A stretch of DNA of 64,000 bases from Myxococcales bacterium. Lineage in GTDB: Bacteria; Myxococcota; UBA727; JABDBI01. Shown here one piece after another: positions 19,003-29,787 of this stretch. The stretch's first letter is position 1. Every line of letters begins with the position of its first letter. The stretch is from NCBI GenBank assembly GCA_023898405.1, contig CP060221.1, forward strand, positions 868,001 through 932,000. The letters run 5' to 3'. Below the pieces are notes generated by a model that worked only from the letters and a program-made list of their open reading frames with translations, did no database searches and was not told the DNA's origin. The position numbers and the translations under genes are program-made.

Positions 19003-19665
19003 ATGGCTACAGCACGTGAACGATTATTACAGACACTAAGCGCAGTAATTTCGCAAAATTTTAATGAAGAAGCAATAGTTTCTCTCAATCGTTTGCTTAA
19101 TTCCTACCGAGTGCAAGCAAAGCCTGAAAATAATATTGATAAATCAATAACAGCTCGAGAAGCTCTTGCTCAAAATATTGTGCAAGATTGGAAAGAAAAA
19201 ACCACACTTAAAAAACACGATATTATCAGACTTATCGAACCATTTCGCATGCAATTAAAAACTGGCGCTGGCAAAAGAAAAACTGCCACTGATAACACGT
19301 ACGAAAAAAATCCTGGTTTTAGCCATAACTCCTCTCTTACTAGAAGAGAAATAATTAAAGAAAACATCAATAAACATGAAAATGCATATTTTCGTAAAAA
19401 AACAGCGTTGACTCCCCCAGAAGAAGAAAGATCTATTGCAGGAGGTCCGCTGCCAAAAGCTGGTGACAGGGGACAGTGTCCCAAATGCCACAGTTTAGGC
19501 GTCGTGCTTGCCCGCAACTACCAAGACGACGATTCCTATTCATGTATTTATTGCGGCTATCAGGCTTATATCAGCACCACCTCTAGCTCTCGGTACGACT
19601 CTTCTGTCTCAAAAGAATTATTGGGCAATCATGCCGATAAAAGCGATCTTGAAAATGAAGAGTAG
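19003..19665 (+). CDS. Zinc-ribbon protein of unknown function
   Basis: 220 residues. The first 75 are helical, the middle is polar and probably disordered (Lys/Asn/Ser rich), and near residues 158-185 a CPKC...CIYC pair forms a zinc ribbon like those in TFIIS-type or rubredoxin-like domains, with GVVLARNYQDDD between. The tail is Ser/Asp/Glu rich. A nucleic-acid role is plausible but not shown. ATG 19003 is preceded by AAGGGG. It is divergent from tamB and convergent with the metalloprotease gene at 19680; not in an operon. Confidence 0.7.
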   Translation: MATARERLLQTLSAVISQNFNEEAIVSLNRLLNSYRVQAKPENNIDKSITAREALAQNIVQDWKEKTTLKKHDIIRLIEPFRMQLKTGAGKRKTATDNTYEKNPGFSHNSSLTRREIIKENINKHENAYFRKKTALTPPEEERSIAGGPLPKAGDRGQCPKCHSLGVVLARNYQDDDSYSCIYCGYQAYISTTSSSRYDSSVSKELLGNHADKSDLENEE

Positions 19666-19679
19666 ATATTCAAAAAGCC

Positions 19680-22600
19680 TTACTCGAGCCCAAGTTTTTC
19701 GCCTAACTTTTGAACTTGTTTGATCACTCTTAGTTTTTCGTGCAGAATTTTATCCTGCTCTTCAAATTCATCTTGTGCGGCCTTTAACTCAGCTTTCAGT
19801 TTCTCTTCATCAGGAACGGATAAATTCACTAAGCTATTTTTGTTTAATTTCTCAAACAACTGGTTCATTTTAGTTTGAGCAATATACCAGTCTCCTGGAA
19901 CTTGAGCACTGCCGCCGTCACTTATGAAATCTGCTGCATTTTTAAGTAAGTTGTACCCAATAGAAATGTTTTTTTGATCAGAAGCAAAGGCTTGATAACT
20001 TACCCCGTTGTGGGGATTTTTAAACACGATTGATTCAATGGCGCTATCTATTCTTGGCTGCGCTGGCGCATTTAATTCACGTATGCGAGAGCGAGCACCA
20101 AAATCGAGCCGATAATCTTCGAGACTGCTCAAACCAGCCATAGATAACAAAATGGCATAATCTTTCAAAATCGATGAAGTTGCAGGCTTAATTTTGGCGG
20201 ACCTTTTAAGGTTATTTTTTTTACTGGAAAACAAATCTTGATATTCAATTTTAACCATACCGCTGGCATCTTCATGAACAAAGGGAGCATTATCACGCCA
20301 ATTATCAATATATAAATCACTAAAAATTTTTATAATCTGCTCTTTAAATGCATAATACAACGCAGCACCACTATACCCTTCGCTCAAGTTCATATCGTTT
20401 TTTTTCAATTGCTGCGCATCAACCAAAGCCATAAGTGCTAGAATTTTATCGTATATAAAACCTAAGCTTTCAACTTCTCCACTGATATCCTCACTTAGAA
20501 TGCTTTTAAAAAATTGCCCCTGTTCACCGGTGATAGAAATATATTTATTACATGTTTTGGCTTGAGATTTAGGAATATAGTCTCCTCTTTTATCCTGACA
20601 ATAAATTCCCGGCTCAACGCTTTGTAAAATACGTGATATAAGATCGAGCCCTTGCTTTGTGCTTAGAGCAAGTTCATGCATAACTGGGTAAATAGCCATT
20701 TCGCTATTTCGATATGTAAACATTTTTTGGTACGCTTTTAAAAATGGTTGGTAAACTTTTTTATAGATTCTATTCAAGTAAACACTAGGCTGCTGAGATA
20801 CATGATTAAGATTTAATTTTTTCATAAACAATGAGCGTTCGTAATTATTAATGACATCGCTCACTACTTCATCGCTCGATGCCCCATACAAAAATGGACT
20901 ACAAAACAGATCATCTGAGCCGACTTGGCTGTCAGTACAAAATGCATAGGGTACTTCTGCAATATCATTTTTAACTGCAGAGAAATACTTATTAAACACG
21001 TGTCTTCTTAACTGTTCATAGTCTATATATTTTCTTTTGTAGATATTTTGAGCATTATCTTTTAGGCCCAATTTTTGAATATCCATGAATGCCGAGCTCT
21101 GACCTTGCCTATACTGATTCAATACTTCGTTAATATGCTTATTTATTTTTGACTCAGCGTTATTTCCTGAAAACAGCTTGGGAAAATCCTGATAGCGCAT
21201 TTGTCCAAGTTTACTCATCAATGAATGAGGAACAAACTTGTATTCACTTTCATCAAAGACCTCTACTTTTTCACCATAACCAAAAGCTAATGCAGCAAAA
21301 TCATAGAGTCCTAAGCCGAAAAAATCGCTATTAAAATATTTATGGTACTCCATGATCGATGAGGAACGAAGTTCATTTTTTACAAATTCTGTTCGAGAAG
21401 GAAAACTTTCGCTCTTTACTCCCCAAAAGTCAGGAGGGAAATTAAGTGCATCTTGCGCTCCTTTGAAATTATGGCGCAATCCTAAAGTATGGCCAATTTC
21501 ATGCAAAAGCACTCCTTGAGTTATGTGCTGCTTGAGAAACTCAATTTTCTCTCTCAACGAAATTTTAGATAGATCTTTTTGTAACTGCTCAAAGGGCACA
21601 TGAAGAGCTTTTTGAATAAAACATGCATTCCTTTCACTATAAAAATCATATTTCAGATCTATGTCTGCTCTCTTTTTATCATCAATAACAAGATTCTTAT
21701 CTTGAGTTATCAATGAAATTAATGTCTCTATGTCATCCTTCTGATCGCTTTGTAGTAAATCTTGTAAATCCAATGTTTGGTCAAAATTAATTTGGGGCAA
21801 AATTTTAATAAGATTTTCTTTCAAAGATGATGAATAAGTATAAACATCACTATCCCAAAAATCCTTCACCCTTTCGAAAATTTCATTGAGATTTGGAGAG
21901 TGAGGATTTGGCTGACCCTTGAGTTTTTTTGACATGCGAGACGCGAATTCTAGGCGCTGCATTTTCTCCATCAATAAAGCGCTGTCGGTGGCATACTGAG
22001 CAATAGATGAGAGATAAATATTGGCGGTTCCGCTGATGATCTCACCCGTTTTTGGATCAACTGCCAAAGGTCCATATCCCAACAATCCAATTTCCTGAGG
22101 CTTGGCCACTGCATTGATGAAACTAAAACGCAAGTCTCCTATTTGTTGCCACACAAAAGGATCAAGCCCCCTTTTTTGTGATTCATTTTCAAGAATAGCG
22201 CAGGCCTGCTCAACAGTATCTTGGTTTAAAATATTTAAACCCTTGTCCGTGAGAATATTATGCAAATTATTTTCTTCTTGATAACGAATAACATTATCAA
22301 CGTTGCAATCATTAATTCTAATTTCAAAAATATCCCCAAAGATTTCGCTTACTTCTTCAGGACGGCCACTAAAAAAAATCTCATCAAGAATTCTGTGTTT
22401 GGTTTTTTCATATAAAAGCGCGCATGCAGCAGTCACATTGTTGTCTTCGATCGAACCTATCCCTTTAGATTTTAAAAACTCATCTAAGTGATACATATTT
22501 TTTGTCTCTATCACCGATTCTTTTTGACATTTGCCTCTAACTTTAGCCACAACATTTGCAAAAGCTCTGTTCCACTCAAGAGCGACTTTTTTCACCGCAG

Positions 22601-23630
22601 GATATAACTCTTCAGGGAAACTTGGATTTAAATAATAAATAATTTTTCTAGGGATTCTTTGCGCAAGAGGAATTAAATTACCATTCTCATCTTTGCTTTT
22701 TGACCACATATTTCTTCGATTAATTAGCTGCCTTTCTTGAGCACTGCTGAGACCATCTCTCTCACTTATTTTATAAACTGGTGTACGAAAAAAACCAAAA
22801 CGAGCATTCATTTTAAGTCGTGGTGAAAAACATTCCGAAATATTATTTTTTAAAGGATCACACAAAACTTGATTTTTTTGTGCATCTGAGTAGAGCCAAA
22901 GCTGTTTAAAGTCTGTGCATCCCTCATCGCCTTTTAAGCAGTGCCCTTTTTCATTTGTTCCGTAAATCAAATATTCATAATCTGGATAATTGAGCTTTTC
23001 ATAATCACTTTTTGGAACTTTTCTAAAAGAAAATTTCACCCGATATCTCGCCGCCACACAAGATGGATCGCCCACGCTGCTGCACGCTTTCTCTTGCGGA
23101 ATCACTAATGCATTGAGAGTCGTTTCTATATAATCAACTCCCTTCCTAAAACGGAATATTTCTGCTGAATCGCTGCTATCTACGTCGAGATTTATTTGAC
23201 TAATAGACTGCAACCACCCATTGCACTCTGTGTGGGGTGCCAAATTTTTTGACCAGTCGACCTCTATAAAATTTTCCTTAGGCGATGGGAGATAAGATAA
23301 TAAAGCACTCTTGCTTTGTCTTATGATGGGAAATGCAGCTACTAATGATTGTTTTTTATTATAAGGTAAATCGATATTTTCTCGATGATAACTTCTAAAA
23401 GCAAGCAATTTATCTTGGGTAATCTCAAATACAACTCTTTCAACTCCACACTCCATTCCCGTAAAAGCTATGGAGTTATGGCTTTGTTTATCCACTAAAG
23501 TAGATTTCATATACCACTCTCCATCAAGCATTGAAGCATCGATAAATCTCTGAGTCATTAAATTGTTATCATTATTACAAGCGCTCAGTATTAATAAAAT
23601 CAGCATAAAAAAAATCGAAAAGACTTTCAT
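19680..23630 (-). CDS. Giant lipoprotein zinc metalloprotease (metzincin, DUF5117/DUF4953-like)
   Basis: A 1316-residue exported lipoprotein: MKVFSIFFMLILLILSAC carries a clear lipobox (LSAC). Near residue 710 HEIGHTLGLRHNFKGA gives the extended HExxHxxGxxH zinc site of metzincins, and SSIMEY about 45 residues later supplies the Met-turn. IYYLNPSFPEELYPAV and ALEWNRAFANV before the site match the DUF5117/DUF4953 protease family. The C-terminal 60 residues are a Glu/Lys coiled coil. It lies 19 nt after its upstream paralogue (27603-23650), so the two arose by tandem duplication and are probably co-transcribed. Substrate unknown; an outer-surface or periplasmic peptidase is the likely role. Confidence 0.88.
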   Translation of the reverse strand: MKVFSIFFMLILLILSACNNDNNLMTQRFIDASMLDGEWYMKSTLVDKQSHNSIAFTGMECGVERVVFEITQDKLLAFRSYHRENIDLPYNKKQSLVAAFPIIRQSKSALLSYLPSPKENFIEVDWSKNLAPHTECNGWLQSISQINLDVDSSDSAEIFRFRKGVDYIETTLNALVIPQEKACSSVGDPSCVAARYRVKFSFRKVPKSDYEKLNYPDYEYLIYGTNEKGHCLKGDEGCTDFKQLWLYSDAQKNQVLCDPLKNNISECFSPRLKMNARFGFFRTPVYKISERDGLSSAQERQLINRRNMWSKSKDENGNLIPLAQRIPRKIIYYLNPSFPEELYPAVKKVALEWNRAFANVVAKVRGKCQKESVIETKNMYHLDEFLKSKGIGSIEDNNVTAACALLYEKTKHRILDEIFFSGRPEEVSEIFGDIFEIRINDCNVDNVIRYQEENNLHNILTDKGLNILNQDTVEQACAILENESQKRGLDPFVWQQIGDLRFSFINAVAKPQEIGLLGYGPLAVDPKTGEIISGTANIYLSSIAQYATDSALLMEKMQRLEFASRMSKKLKGQPNPHSPNLNEIFERVKDFWDSDVYTYSSSLKENLIKILPQINFDQTLDLQDLLQSDQKDDIETLISLITQDKNLVIDDKKRADIDLKYDFYSERNACFIQKALHVPFEQLQKDLSKISLREKIEFLKQHITQGVLLHEIGHTLGLRHNFKGAQDALNFPPDFWGVKSESFPSRTEFVKNELRSSSIMEYHKYFNSDFFGLGLYDFAALAFGYGEKVEVFDESEYKFVPHSLMSKLGQMRYQDFPKLFSGNNAESKINKHINEVLNQYRQGQSSAFMDIQKLGLKDNAQNIYKRKYIDYEQLRRHVFNKYFSAVKNDIAEVPYAFCTDSQVGSDDLFCSPFLYGASSDEVVSDVINNYERSLFMKKLNLNHVSQQPSVYLNRIYKKVYQPFLKAYQKMFTYRNSEMAIYPVMHELALSTKQGLDLISRILQSVEPGIYCQDKRGDYIPKSQAKTCNKYISITGEQGQFFKSILSEDISGEVESLGFIYDKILALMALVDAQQLKKNDMNLSEGYSGAALYYAFKEQIIKIFSDLYIDNWRDNAPFVHEDASGMVKIEYQDLFSSKKNNLKRSAKIKPATSSILKDYAILLSMAGLSSLEDYRLDFGARSRIRELNAPAQPRIDSAIESIVFKNPHNGVSYQAFASDQKNISIGYNLLKNAADFISDGGSAQVPGDWYIAQTKMNQLFEKLNKNSLVNLSVPDEEKLKAELKAAQDEFEEQDKILHEKLRVIKQVQKLGEKLGLE

Positions 23631-23649
23631 TGCTTTAGATATCCTCTTA

Positions 23650-26600
23650 TTAATTCGCTTTTTTATTGAGTTGTCGAAGGCGTTGGATAAGACTTACTGT
23701 TTCTTGAAGCTGATTTTTTATTTGCTTTTGTCGAAGTTCAAGCTTAGCGATTGAACAACTTTCCTCACCGATATTTTCTAAGATCGGGCTTGGACAATCA
23801 GGATTATCTTCATCACAACACAGCCATTCATTATCGGCCATACGCTGTCTGGTTTTTACACATTTACAAAGCTCTTCCTTATTTCTGAAGTTTTCATCAA
23901 CAAGGCAGCGAGAAATTTTTTCATAATATTCTTTTTGATAGCGAGCCTTTTCAAGCAAATTTGCCGCTAAAGACTTTCCTTTATGGAATTTTAGTGCCTG
24001 ATAGCTGTAGCCAGAAAGATGAGTAAATTGAGAAATGTCATAACTGCTATTTAAATTGTTATTTTGAATTTCATCTCGACAGCCATGGCAATAGACAGAA
24101 ATAGACTGAGCAAAATTATCGTTCATTTCTGAAGCATTGGTTATAAAATTAACAGCATTATTCAAAGCAAACGAAGCAATAGATTTATCCATTGATGGAA
24201 TCAAGGTTATGACATTGCCGTAATCAGTTAATTTTAAATTTTCTTCATCTACTAAATTTCTGACAATGATTTTATTATCGCCATCTAAAATAAAAGCTAT
24301 ATCATTTAAACTATTATTTATGATTGCATTATAAATAGTGCTAACAGCCTGCGGAAATAATTGGTACCAACTAAGCATCGCTAAATCTTTATTTTCAAGA
24401 TTAGTAGCCACAATTCCTTGTCCCAGCGGTTCAACAAGTTTGTAGAGAGCATATTTTTTTATTAACGAAGAACCAGCAAAAACAATATATTTATCATCGA
24501 TATTTTTGATTGATTGTGATTTAAATGGCCGTCCTACTCCTAATGGAACCTCAACAAAATGATAATCATTGCGCCCTTCGATATTACCGAAGCGATTGAA
24601 CATACTGATAGATTTTGCATCGCAATAATCAAGCTGGTTGAAAGGAATTAAAATATTTGATGCTGCCAATCTATTGCCTGCATGTGTTGAAATATGATCC
24701 GATTCAAGAAAATATTGAGGAGCAGAAATGTGGCCACCAGGTTCAGGCAAAGCAATAATGTGAGATAGATGGTTTATTCCAATAACTAAAGCAGAAAGAT
24801 AATCCCTCTCTAAGAAACTTCCCCTAAATTTTGAATCATGATTGGCATAATAGTGAAACCATCTAAGCATATGGGAAAAGCGATCGATTGTATCTAAATC
24901 TTTTTGTAATGATTCAACGGCTAAAGCTTGCCCTTCAAAAGATTCATCTTTAGCTAAATAATTAAAAATAAAATTAGTCCAAAAGCTCTCTTTAAGCGAT
25001 TGAGCAGCTGTTTTCATATCTGGACCCACATCAAAAGAAAGGCATTTTGGATCTGTTATTGCACTTGATTCGTCGCAGAAAGCATAGGGCACAGCGTGGG
25101 AGGGAAATTCATCTTTCGCAAGCAAATTATTCCAATCAAATTTTACATAAGATCTTTCATGAAGTTTATTTTGATCTTTAAAAAGCTTCTTTGGAATTTC
25201 ACGATAGTCATCATATTTTAGATAATCTTTAATGTTTATAAATTCTGGATCGACACTAAAATTTTCCTTAGGAAATACCTCTACCTGCTGAGTGTAAGCC
25301 CACATAATTGCAGCATTGTCATAATGCCCAAGTCCATAAGCGGCACCCAATGGCGATGCATGATAATCCATGACGCTTGAGTACATACTTTCTCTTTGCC
25401 CTAAGCATTCTTGAGTTGTAATTTCTAAAATATTTTTTGCCGATGAGCTTAGTCCTTCTAAGTTGCTGAGACATTTTCTTAGTTGTTTTTTTATAGAATC
25501 ATCATCACTTATAGCGAGAGCTTCTTTGATTTTCTTTGGTAAATACTCGATATTCCAAAAATGCTTTGAATAATTGAGCGCATCTGATGATGCTGCCATA
25601 TTGTGTTTGAGTCCGAGATTATGACCAATCTCATGCATCAATACCGATGAAAAAATCTGTTCGCGAATATAATTAAATTGTTTCTCTTCTGATAAATCAT
25701 CACTGTTTAGAGTAAGTCTCATGGCCAATGGAGCAATAAAGCCCACGGGATCCATCAACATCGTATTTTTATTTTGTGTCTTGCTCGATAAGCCATTAAA
25801 TTCACCGTCGAAATTTCTATTGTAGCTTGACTGAAATAAATTTAATTCATCGCCATTCAATTCTAAATAATGAGCTAATCTGTCACCATTAAACCCACTC
25901 AATACGGATGAAAAATTATTATTTTTAAACAAACTGATACGTTTATTTAATTCATTAATTGCACTGATTGATGGCTGCGCATCTTTTGCGTCAAATTTAT
26001 TTTTAACAAGACTATTTAATATTTTAGTTCCATTCTTTGTCGACTTTAAAAGTGAAATTTTTTTAACTAATTTTTGTGTGCTTTTATCAATGTATTTCAA
26101 ATTAATATGAGCAGTTGCTGAAATTATTTCTCCACTATCAGGATCAGAAAACATAGGTCCATAGCCACTCCATTGGGTAATATTTCCGTCGACAACAATA
26201 TTAATGAGATTAAATCTAAGATCGCCAAGGCGTTGATAGACAAACGGATTTTTAGTTTTGCGTGTATGAAATTCCAATGACGTACATAGTCGTTCGAGTA
26301 AGCTTTTTGCATTTATTTCGTGAAAATATCTTTGATCAAAATCGCTGATGGTTTTTATTTGCTCAAATGAGTCTTTTAATTGACCAAGAGTTATTTTTGC
26401 ACTTTTCTCGATTTCATTTATTTCATCATGTGAAAATATTGATAACAATTCTCGAATACTCTTATAATTGCATGAGTTTTCTTTGAGTATCATAACCGAG
26501 GGAACTTCAGTTATTGAACGATATTTATTTTTTTGCGCATGAAATATAGCTTTTCTAAATGCTTCATTCCACTCACCTATGGCTCGATTACTTGCAGGCA

Positions 26601-27603
26601 ATAATTCTTCAGGATGCAAAACGTTGGTGTAGTAGATTATCGGTTGAATCTCTCTATCTTTCATTGCGATAGTTTTGTTATCGCTCCCCAAACTTCTCTT
26701 CCATATATTGAACAAAATAGCATTATTGATGGCCTTCTCATTCAAGATTCCCGTCGTACGATCGTAAAGACCTCGCCCGTTTATCCCTGTCTTAAATAAG
26801 CCAATGCGATCATCGATAGCAATGCGTTGAAGCTCGCTTCCCTTGGCATAGATGACACTTTTGGGTAAGGGCAGCGGTATAAAGTCGCTATCGGATTTTT
26901 TTAAAAATGAGTGTCTGATATCGATTACAGGTGCCGCTGTATCTTTTTTAAATGCGCTCCCAAAAATTCCCAAGGCAGATTTTTTAGATACTTCGATTGG
27001 GTGGCGAGTAGTTATATCTATATAGTTTCTATCTATTCGAATTTTATTTGGATGTGCTACTTGTGATTGATCGACCACATAACTCAGGCTACTTTCTATC
27101 TTTAAGGAAGTTATTCCTTCATCCCTATCTTTTCGCTTCAATTGATTGACAATATTTTTTGACCAATCTACCTGCATATAGCGGCGTTGATGCCAAGGAT
27201 GACTTTGATCTACTAAATCACCATCATAATCAAAGTGAGCACTTATAAAAAATGCAAGCAAAGGAGCTCCTCGGTAGTTATCTTTAACTCCCGGCTGATC
27301 CTCTAAATCCAATCCTTGTACTTTGGAACTTGAGCGCCACGCTATCAGTAAATTTTTTGTGATTTCCCACTTAATAACGTCAGGGTGGAAGACATGCCCT
27401 TCAGCAATTCCTAAGGCCTGAGTATTGATGGGAGCATCGATCACTGTCATGCGATAATACCAAGGCTCAGTACTTACTCCTTGCTTTTTCCATTGAGAAT
27501 TAAAAATTTCCTTGTCAAAAAGGTTATTTTCGTAATAATCATCTGCTTTCGAGCATGCAAAATTAAACAAGAGCAGCACTGACAAGAAAATTATTTTTGG
27601 CAT
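23650..27603 (-). CDS. Giant lipoprotein zinc metalloprotease, tandem paralogue
   Basis: Paralogue of the next gene downstream. 1317 residues from ATG 27603; a GTG 15 nt earlier is possible, but GGTGGAAG sits just before this ATG and the signal peptide starts here. MPKIIFLSVLLLFNFAC ends in a lipobox cysteine. The zinc site HEIGHNLGLKHNMAAS lies near residue 655, and SSVMDYHASP is the Met-turn. YYTNVLHPEELLPAS and GEWNEAFRKA match the sibling. The tail has a Cys cluster (CLVDENF, CKCVK, CCDEDNPDC) absent in the sibling, then a coiled coil. Sequence has drifted far from its neighbour outside these blocks, so the duplication is old. Confidence 0.88.
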   Translation of the reverse strand: MPKIIFLSVLLLFNFACSKADDYYENNLFDKEIFNSQWKKQGVSTEPWYYRMTVIDAPINTQALGIAEGHVFHPDVIKWEITKNLLIAWRSSSKVQGLDLEDQPGVKDNYRGAPLLAFFISAHFDYDGDLVDQSHPWHQRRYMQVDWSKNIVNQLKRKDRDEGITSLKIESSLSYVVDQSQVAHPNKIRIDRNYIDITTRHPIEVSKKSALGIFGSAFKKDTAAPVIDIRHSFLKKSDSDFIPLPLPKSVIYAKGSELQRIAIDDRIGLFKTGINGRGLYDRTTGILNEKAINNAILFNIWKRSLGSDNKTIAMKDREIQPIIYYTNVLHPEELLPASNRAIGEWNEAFRKAIFHAQKNKYRSITEVPSVMILKENSCNYKSIRELLSIFSHDEINEIEKSAKITLGQLKDSFEQIKTISDFDQRYFHEINAKSLLERLCTSLEFHTRKTKNPFVYQRLGDLRFNLINIVVDGNITQWSGYGPMFSDPDSGEIISATAHINLKYIDKSTQKLVKKISLLKSTKNGTKILNSLVKNKFDAKDAQPSISAINELNKRISLFKNNNFSSVLSGFNGDRLAHYLELNGDELNLFQSSYNRNFDGEFNGLSSKTQNKNTMLMDPVGFIAPLAMRLTLNSDDLSEEKQFNYIREQIFSSVLMHEIGHNLGLKHNMAASSDALNYSKHFWNIEYLPKKIKEALAISDDDSIKKQLRKCLSNLEGLSSSAKNILEITTQECLGQRESMYSSVMDYHASPLGAAYGLGHYDNAAIMWAYTQQVEVFPKENFSVDPEFINIKDYLKYDDYREIPKKLFKDQNKLHERSYVKFDWNNLLAKDEFPSHAVPYAFCDESSAITDPKCLSFDVGPDMKTAAQSLKESFWTNFIFNYLAKDESFEGQALAVESLQKDLDTIDRFSHMLRWFHYYANHDSKFRGSFLERDYLSALVIGINHLSHIIALPEPGGHISAPQYFLESDHISTHAGNRLAASNILIPFNQLDYCDAKSISMFNRFGNIEGRNDYHFVEVPLGVGRPFKSQSIKNIDDKYIVFAGSSLIKKYALYKLVEPLGQGIVATNLENKDLAMLSWYQLFPQAVSTIYNAIINNSLNDIAFILDGDNKIIVRNLVDEENLKLTDYGNVITLIPSMDKSIASFALNNAVNFITNASEMNDNFAQSISVYCHGCRDEIQNNNLNSSYDISQFTHLSGYSYQALKFHKGKSLAANLLEKARYQKEYYEKISRCLVDENFRNKEELCKCVKTRQRMADNEWLCCDEDNPDCPSPILENIGEESCSIAKLELRQKQIKNQLQETVSLIQRLRQLNKKAN

Positions 27604-27777
27604 ATGAGCTTCCACCACAACGGCCTAAATAAATGAAAATTATTTTCTTTTCTTGAAGTTCTCTACTAAGAGCACGAAAAGAAAGCCAACTTTTAAACAG
27701 TTTCTTGACGTTGACTTCCTAATATTTCTGCATAAAATTTAGATTGTTGCTTGAAGGCAAATTCAAAGCCTTTGCTT

Positions 27778-29787
27778 TTATCCTGAAGCCATTTTTAAAA
27801 ACTCACTTTCACTAATTATTTTTATGGCACTTCCTTGAGCAATAAGTTTTTCGGCTGTCTTTTGTTTGGTGCTTTTATTTCCTTGACCTAAGAGTGGTGA
27901 TCCATCATCGCCAATAACCAAAAAATCTACCTTATCACTCATAGCACCAGGCGCTCTACCGCCCATTTTTTTTACCAACTCTTGTGCCGATTTTCTTTCC
28001 ATGTGAGCCATTTTTCCGGTGAAAACAAAACTCTTACCAAAGATAGGACTGTTTTTATCTGCAACTTCCAAAGCTTCTGTAAAATCTTTTATTTTTACAT
28101 AAAGCAAAATTTCATCGATTTCTTCGCTATAGTCTTCGAGTCCAGCTACCACGGATTGTGCAATTCTTTCACCGATTCCAAAAATCGGTGTGAGGTCTTC
28201 AATCGATAACTCTCTAACTTTAGATAAAGAATGAAAATTGGCAGCAATTAATTCAGCGATATTGGCACCTACTTCATCGATACCCAGGGCTCGCAAAAAA
28301 GCTTGAAGTTCAATTTCTCGTTTTGAATTAATTTCTTCGATAAGTTTAGTGGCACTCAATTGCCCCATGCCCTCGATCTGTAAAATATTTTCTATTTTAA
28401 GCTGATAGATATCTTGATAATGTTTGATAAAACCGGCTGCATGCAATTTTGCAACAATTTTTTCACCCATTCCCTCAATACCGATAACGTGGGCAAAGTG
28501 CACCAAACGAGCAACGGTGGCAACCACACATTTTTCTTTGTTGCTGCAATAAAGAAATTCATCCTCAATATAGGTTGCATGATGACAAGAAGGGCAATGT
28601 TTAGGTATTTCTATAGGCGCTCCCCTTCTCATCAAAACTCTTTCTACATGGGGAATTACACCACCACGGCGATTGATCTCCACCAAAGATTCTTCACACA
28701 ACTCAAGTGCGTTAAAGATTCGCAGGTTATGCAATGATGCTCTGGAAACATTTGCACCAGAAACAAAAATAGGTTTAACAATTGCCACAGGTGTAATAAT
28801 TCCACTTCTCGATACCGACCATTCCACTCTCTCAAGCTTTGTTTGAGCCGACTCACCGTGAAACTTAAACGCTATGGCAAAACGTGGATGATGAGCTGTT
28901 TCCCCTAGTCGAGTCTGTTCAGATTGTTCATTAGCTCGATAGACCACACCATCTATCTCATAGTCAAAGGTAGCTCGATCTTTTTCGAGTTGAAAATAAA
29001 CTTCTGATGTTTTTTCGTTATTTTTTACTATATGCCACGGCATCATAGAAAAATTGCACTCAGCGAGAATTTCAAACTTTTGCTTTTCGGTAGCAGCTTT
29101 TGTTCCCCTAATATCGTAAGGAAAAAAACTTAGACCATAGGCTTTAGATTTTTCTTTTTCTTTATGTTTAAGCGCTCCGGCTGCAAGATTTCTAGGATTA
29201 GCGAAAATTGTTGAGTATTCGTCATTAAATCTGCTCAAAGGCAAATAAACCTCGCCACGGATTTCAATAGCCGTTGTTTTATCAACAAAATCTTTGAGCA
29301 TATGTGAGTGCAGATGATGAGGAATATCTTTTATCATCTTGATATTTTGCGTGATATTTTCGCCAATTTTTCCGTCACCACGCGTTGCTGCTGAAATTAA
29401 TTTACCTTTGGGAGAATAAATAATGCTGCACGCTACACCATCAATTTTTGGCATCACTACAAAATCACCATTTATTTTTTCTGCCCACTTAAAAAAAGTT
29501 TGCACGTCGTAGCATTTTTCCAGTGACAGCATGGGTTGTTTATGAACAATTTCTTCACGAAAGCTTGAAGACTCTTCAATATGTTCTAGCTCAGGTGAAT
29601 CTGGATTAATAAATCGCAGTGTTTCAACCAACTTATCAAAAGCTTCGTCACTAATCTCTGGATCGGCATCACGAAAGTATTTTTGATTGTGATATGCCAC
29701 TAAAGAACTGATTTGGGATTCCGATAAATTGGGAAGCTTATCCAAAAGCTCTTTACTATTTTCTAAAATATTTTTGGCATCACGCAT
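27778..29787 (-). CDS. ligA: NAD-dependent DNA ligase
   Basis: Seals nicks during replication and repair using NAD. All 669 residues of the standard layout are present: domain Ia and adenylation domain with Lys114 in MPKIDGVAC (KxDG), an OB domain, a four-Cys zinc finger (CPSCHHATYIEDEFLYCS..C), helix-hairpin-helix repeats (IEGMGEKIVAKL, IEGMGQLSATKL, FGIGERIAQSV), and a C-terminal BRCT domain starting GKSFVFTGKM. The start ATG 29787 gives the canonical length. Single-gene unit on the minus strand with about 170 nt before the metalloprotease genes. Confidence 0.97.
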   Translation of the reverse strand: MRDAKNILENSKELLDKLPNLSESQISSLVAYHNQKYFRDADPEISDEAFDKLVETLRFINPDSPELEHIEESSSFREEIVHKQPMLSLEKCYDVQTFFKWAEKINGDFVVMPKIDGVACSIIYSPKGKLISAATRGDGKIGENITQNIKMIKDIPHHLHSHMLKDFVDKTTAIEIRGEVYLPLSRFNDEYSTIFANPRNLAAGALKHKEKEKSKAYGLSFFPYDIRGTKAATEKQKFEILAECNFSMMPWHIVKNNEKTSEVYFQLEKDRATFDYEIDGVVYRANEQSEQTRLGETAHHPRFAIAFKFHGESAQTKLERVEWSVSRSGIITPVAIVKPIFVSGANVSRASLHNLRIFNALELCEESLVEINRRGGVIPHVERVLMRRGAPIEIPKHCPSCHHATYIEDEFLYCSNKEKCVVATVARLVHFAHVIGIEGMGEKIVAKLHAAGFIKHYQDIYQLKIENILQIEGMGQLSATKLIEEINSKREIELQAFLRALGIDEVGANIAELIAANFHSLSKVRELSIEDLTPIFGIGERIAQSVVAGLEDYSEEIDEILLYVKIKDFTEALEVADKNSPIFGKSFVFTGKMAHMERKSAQELVKKMGGRAPGAMSDKVDFLVIGDDGSPLLGQGNKSTKQKTAEKLIAQGSAIKIISESEFLKMASG

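Noticed and set aside
27604..27777. Plus-strand promoter TTGACG near 27711
   Set aside because: It faces only antisense sequence of ligA, so a role is unlikely.
28414..28737. 107-residue plus-strand frame inside ligA
   Set aside because: Antisense to the zinc-finger and OB region of ligA; no start signal.
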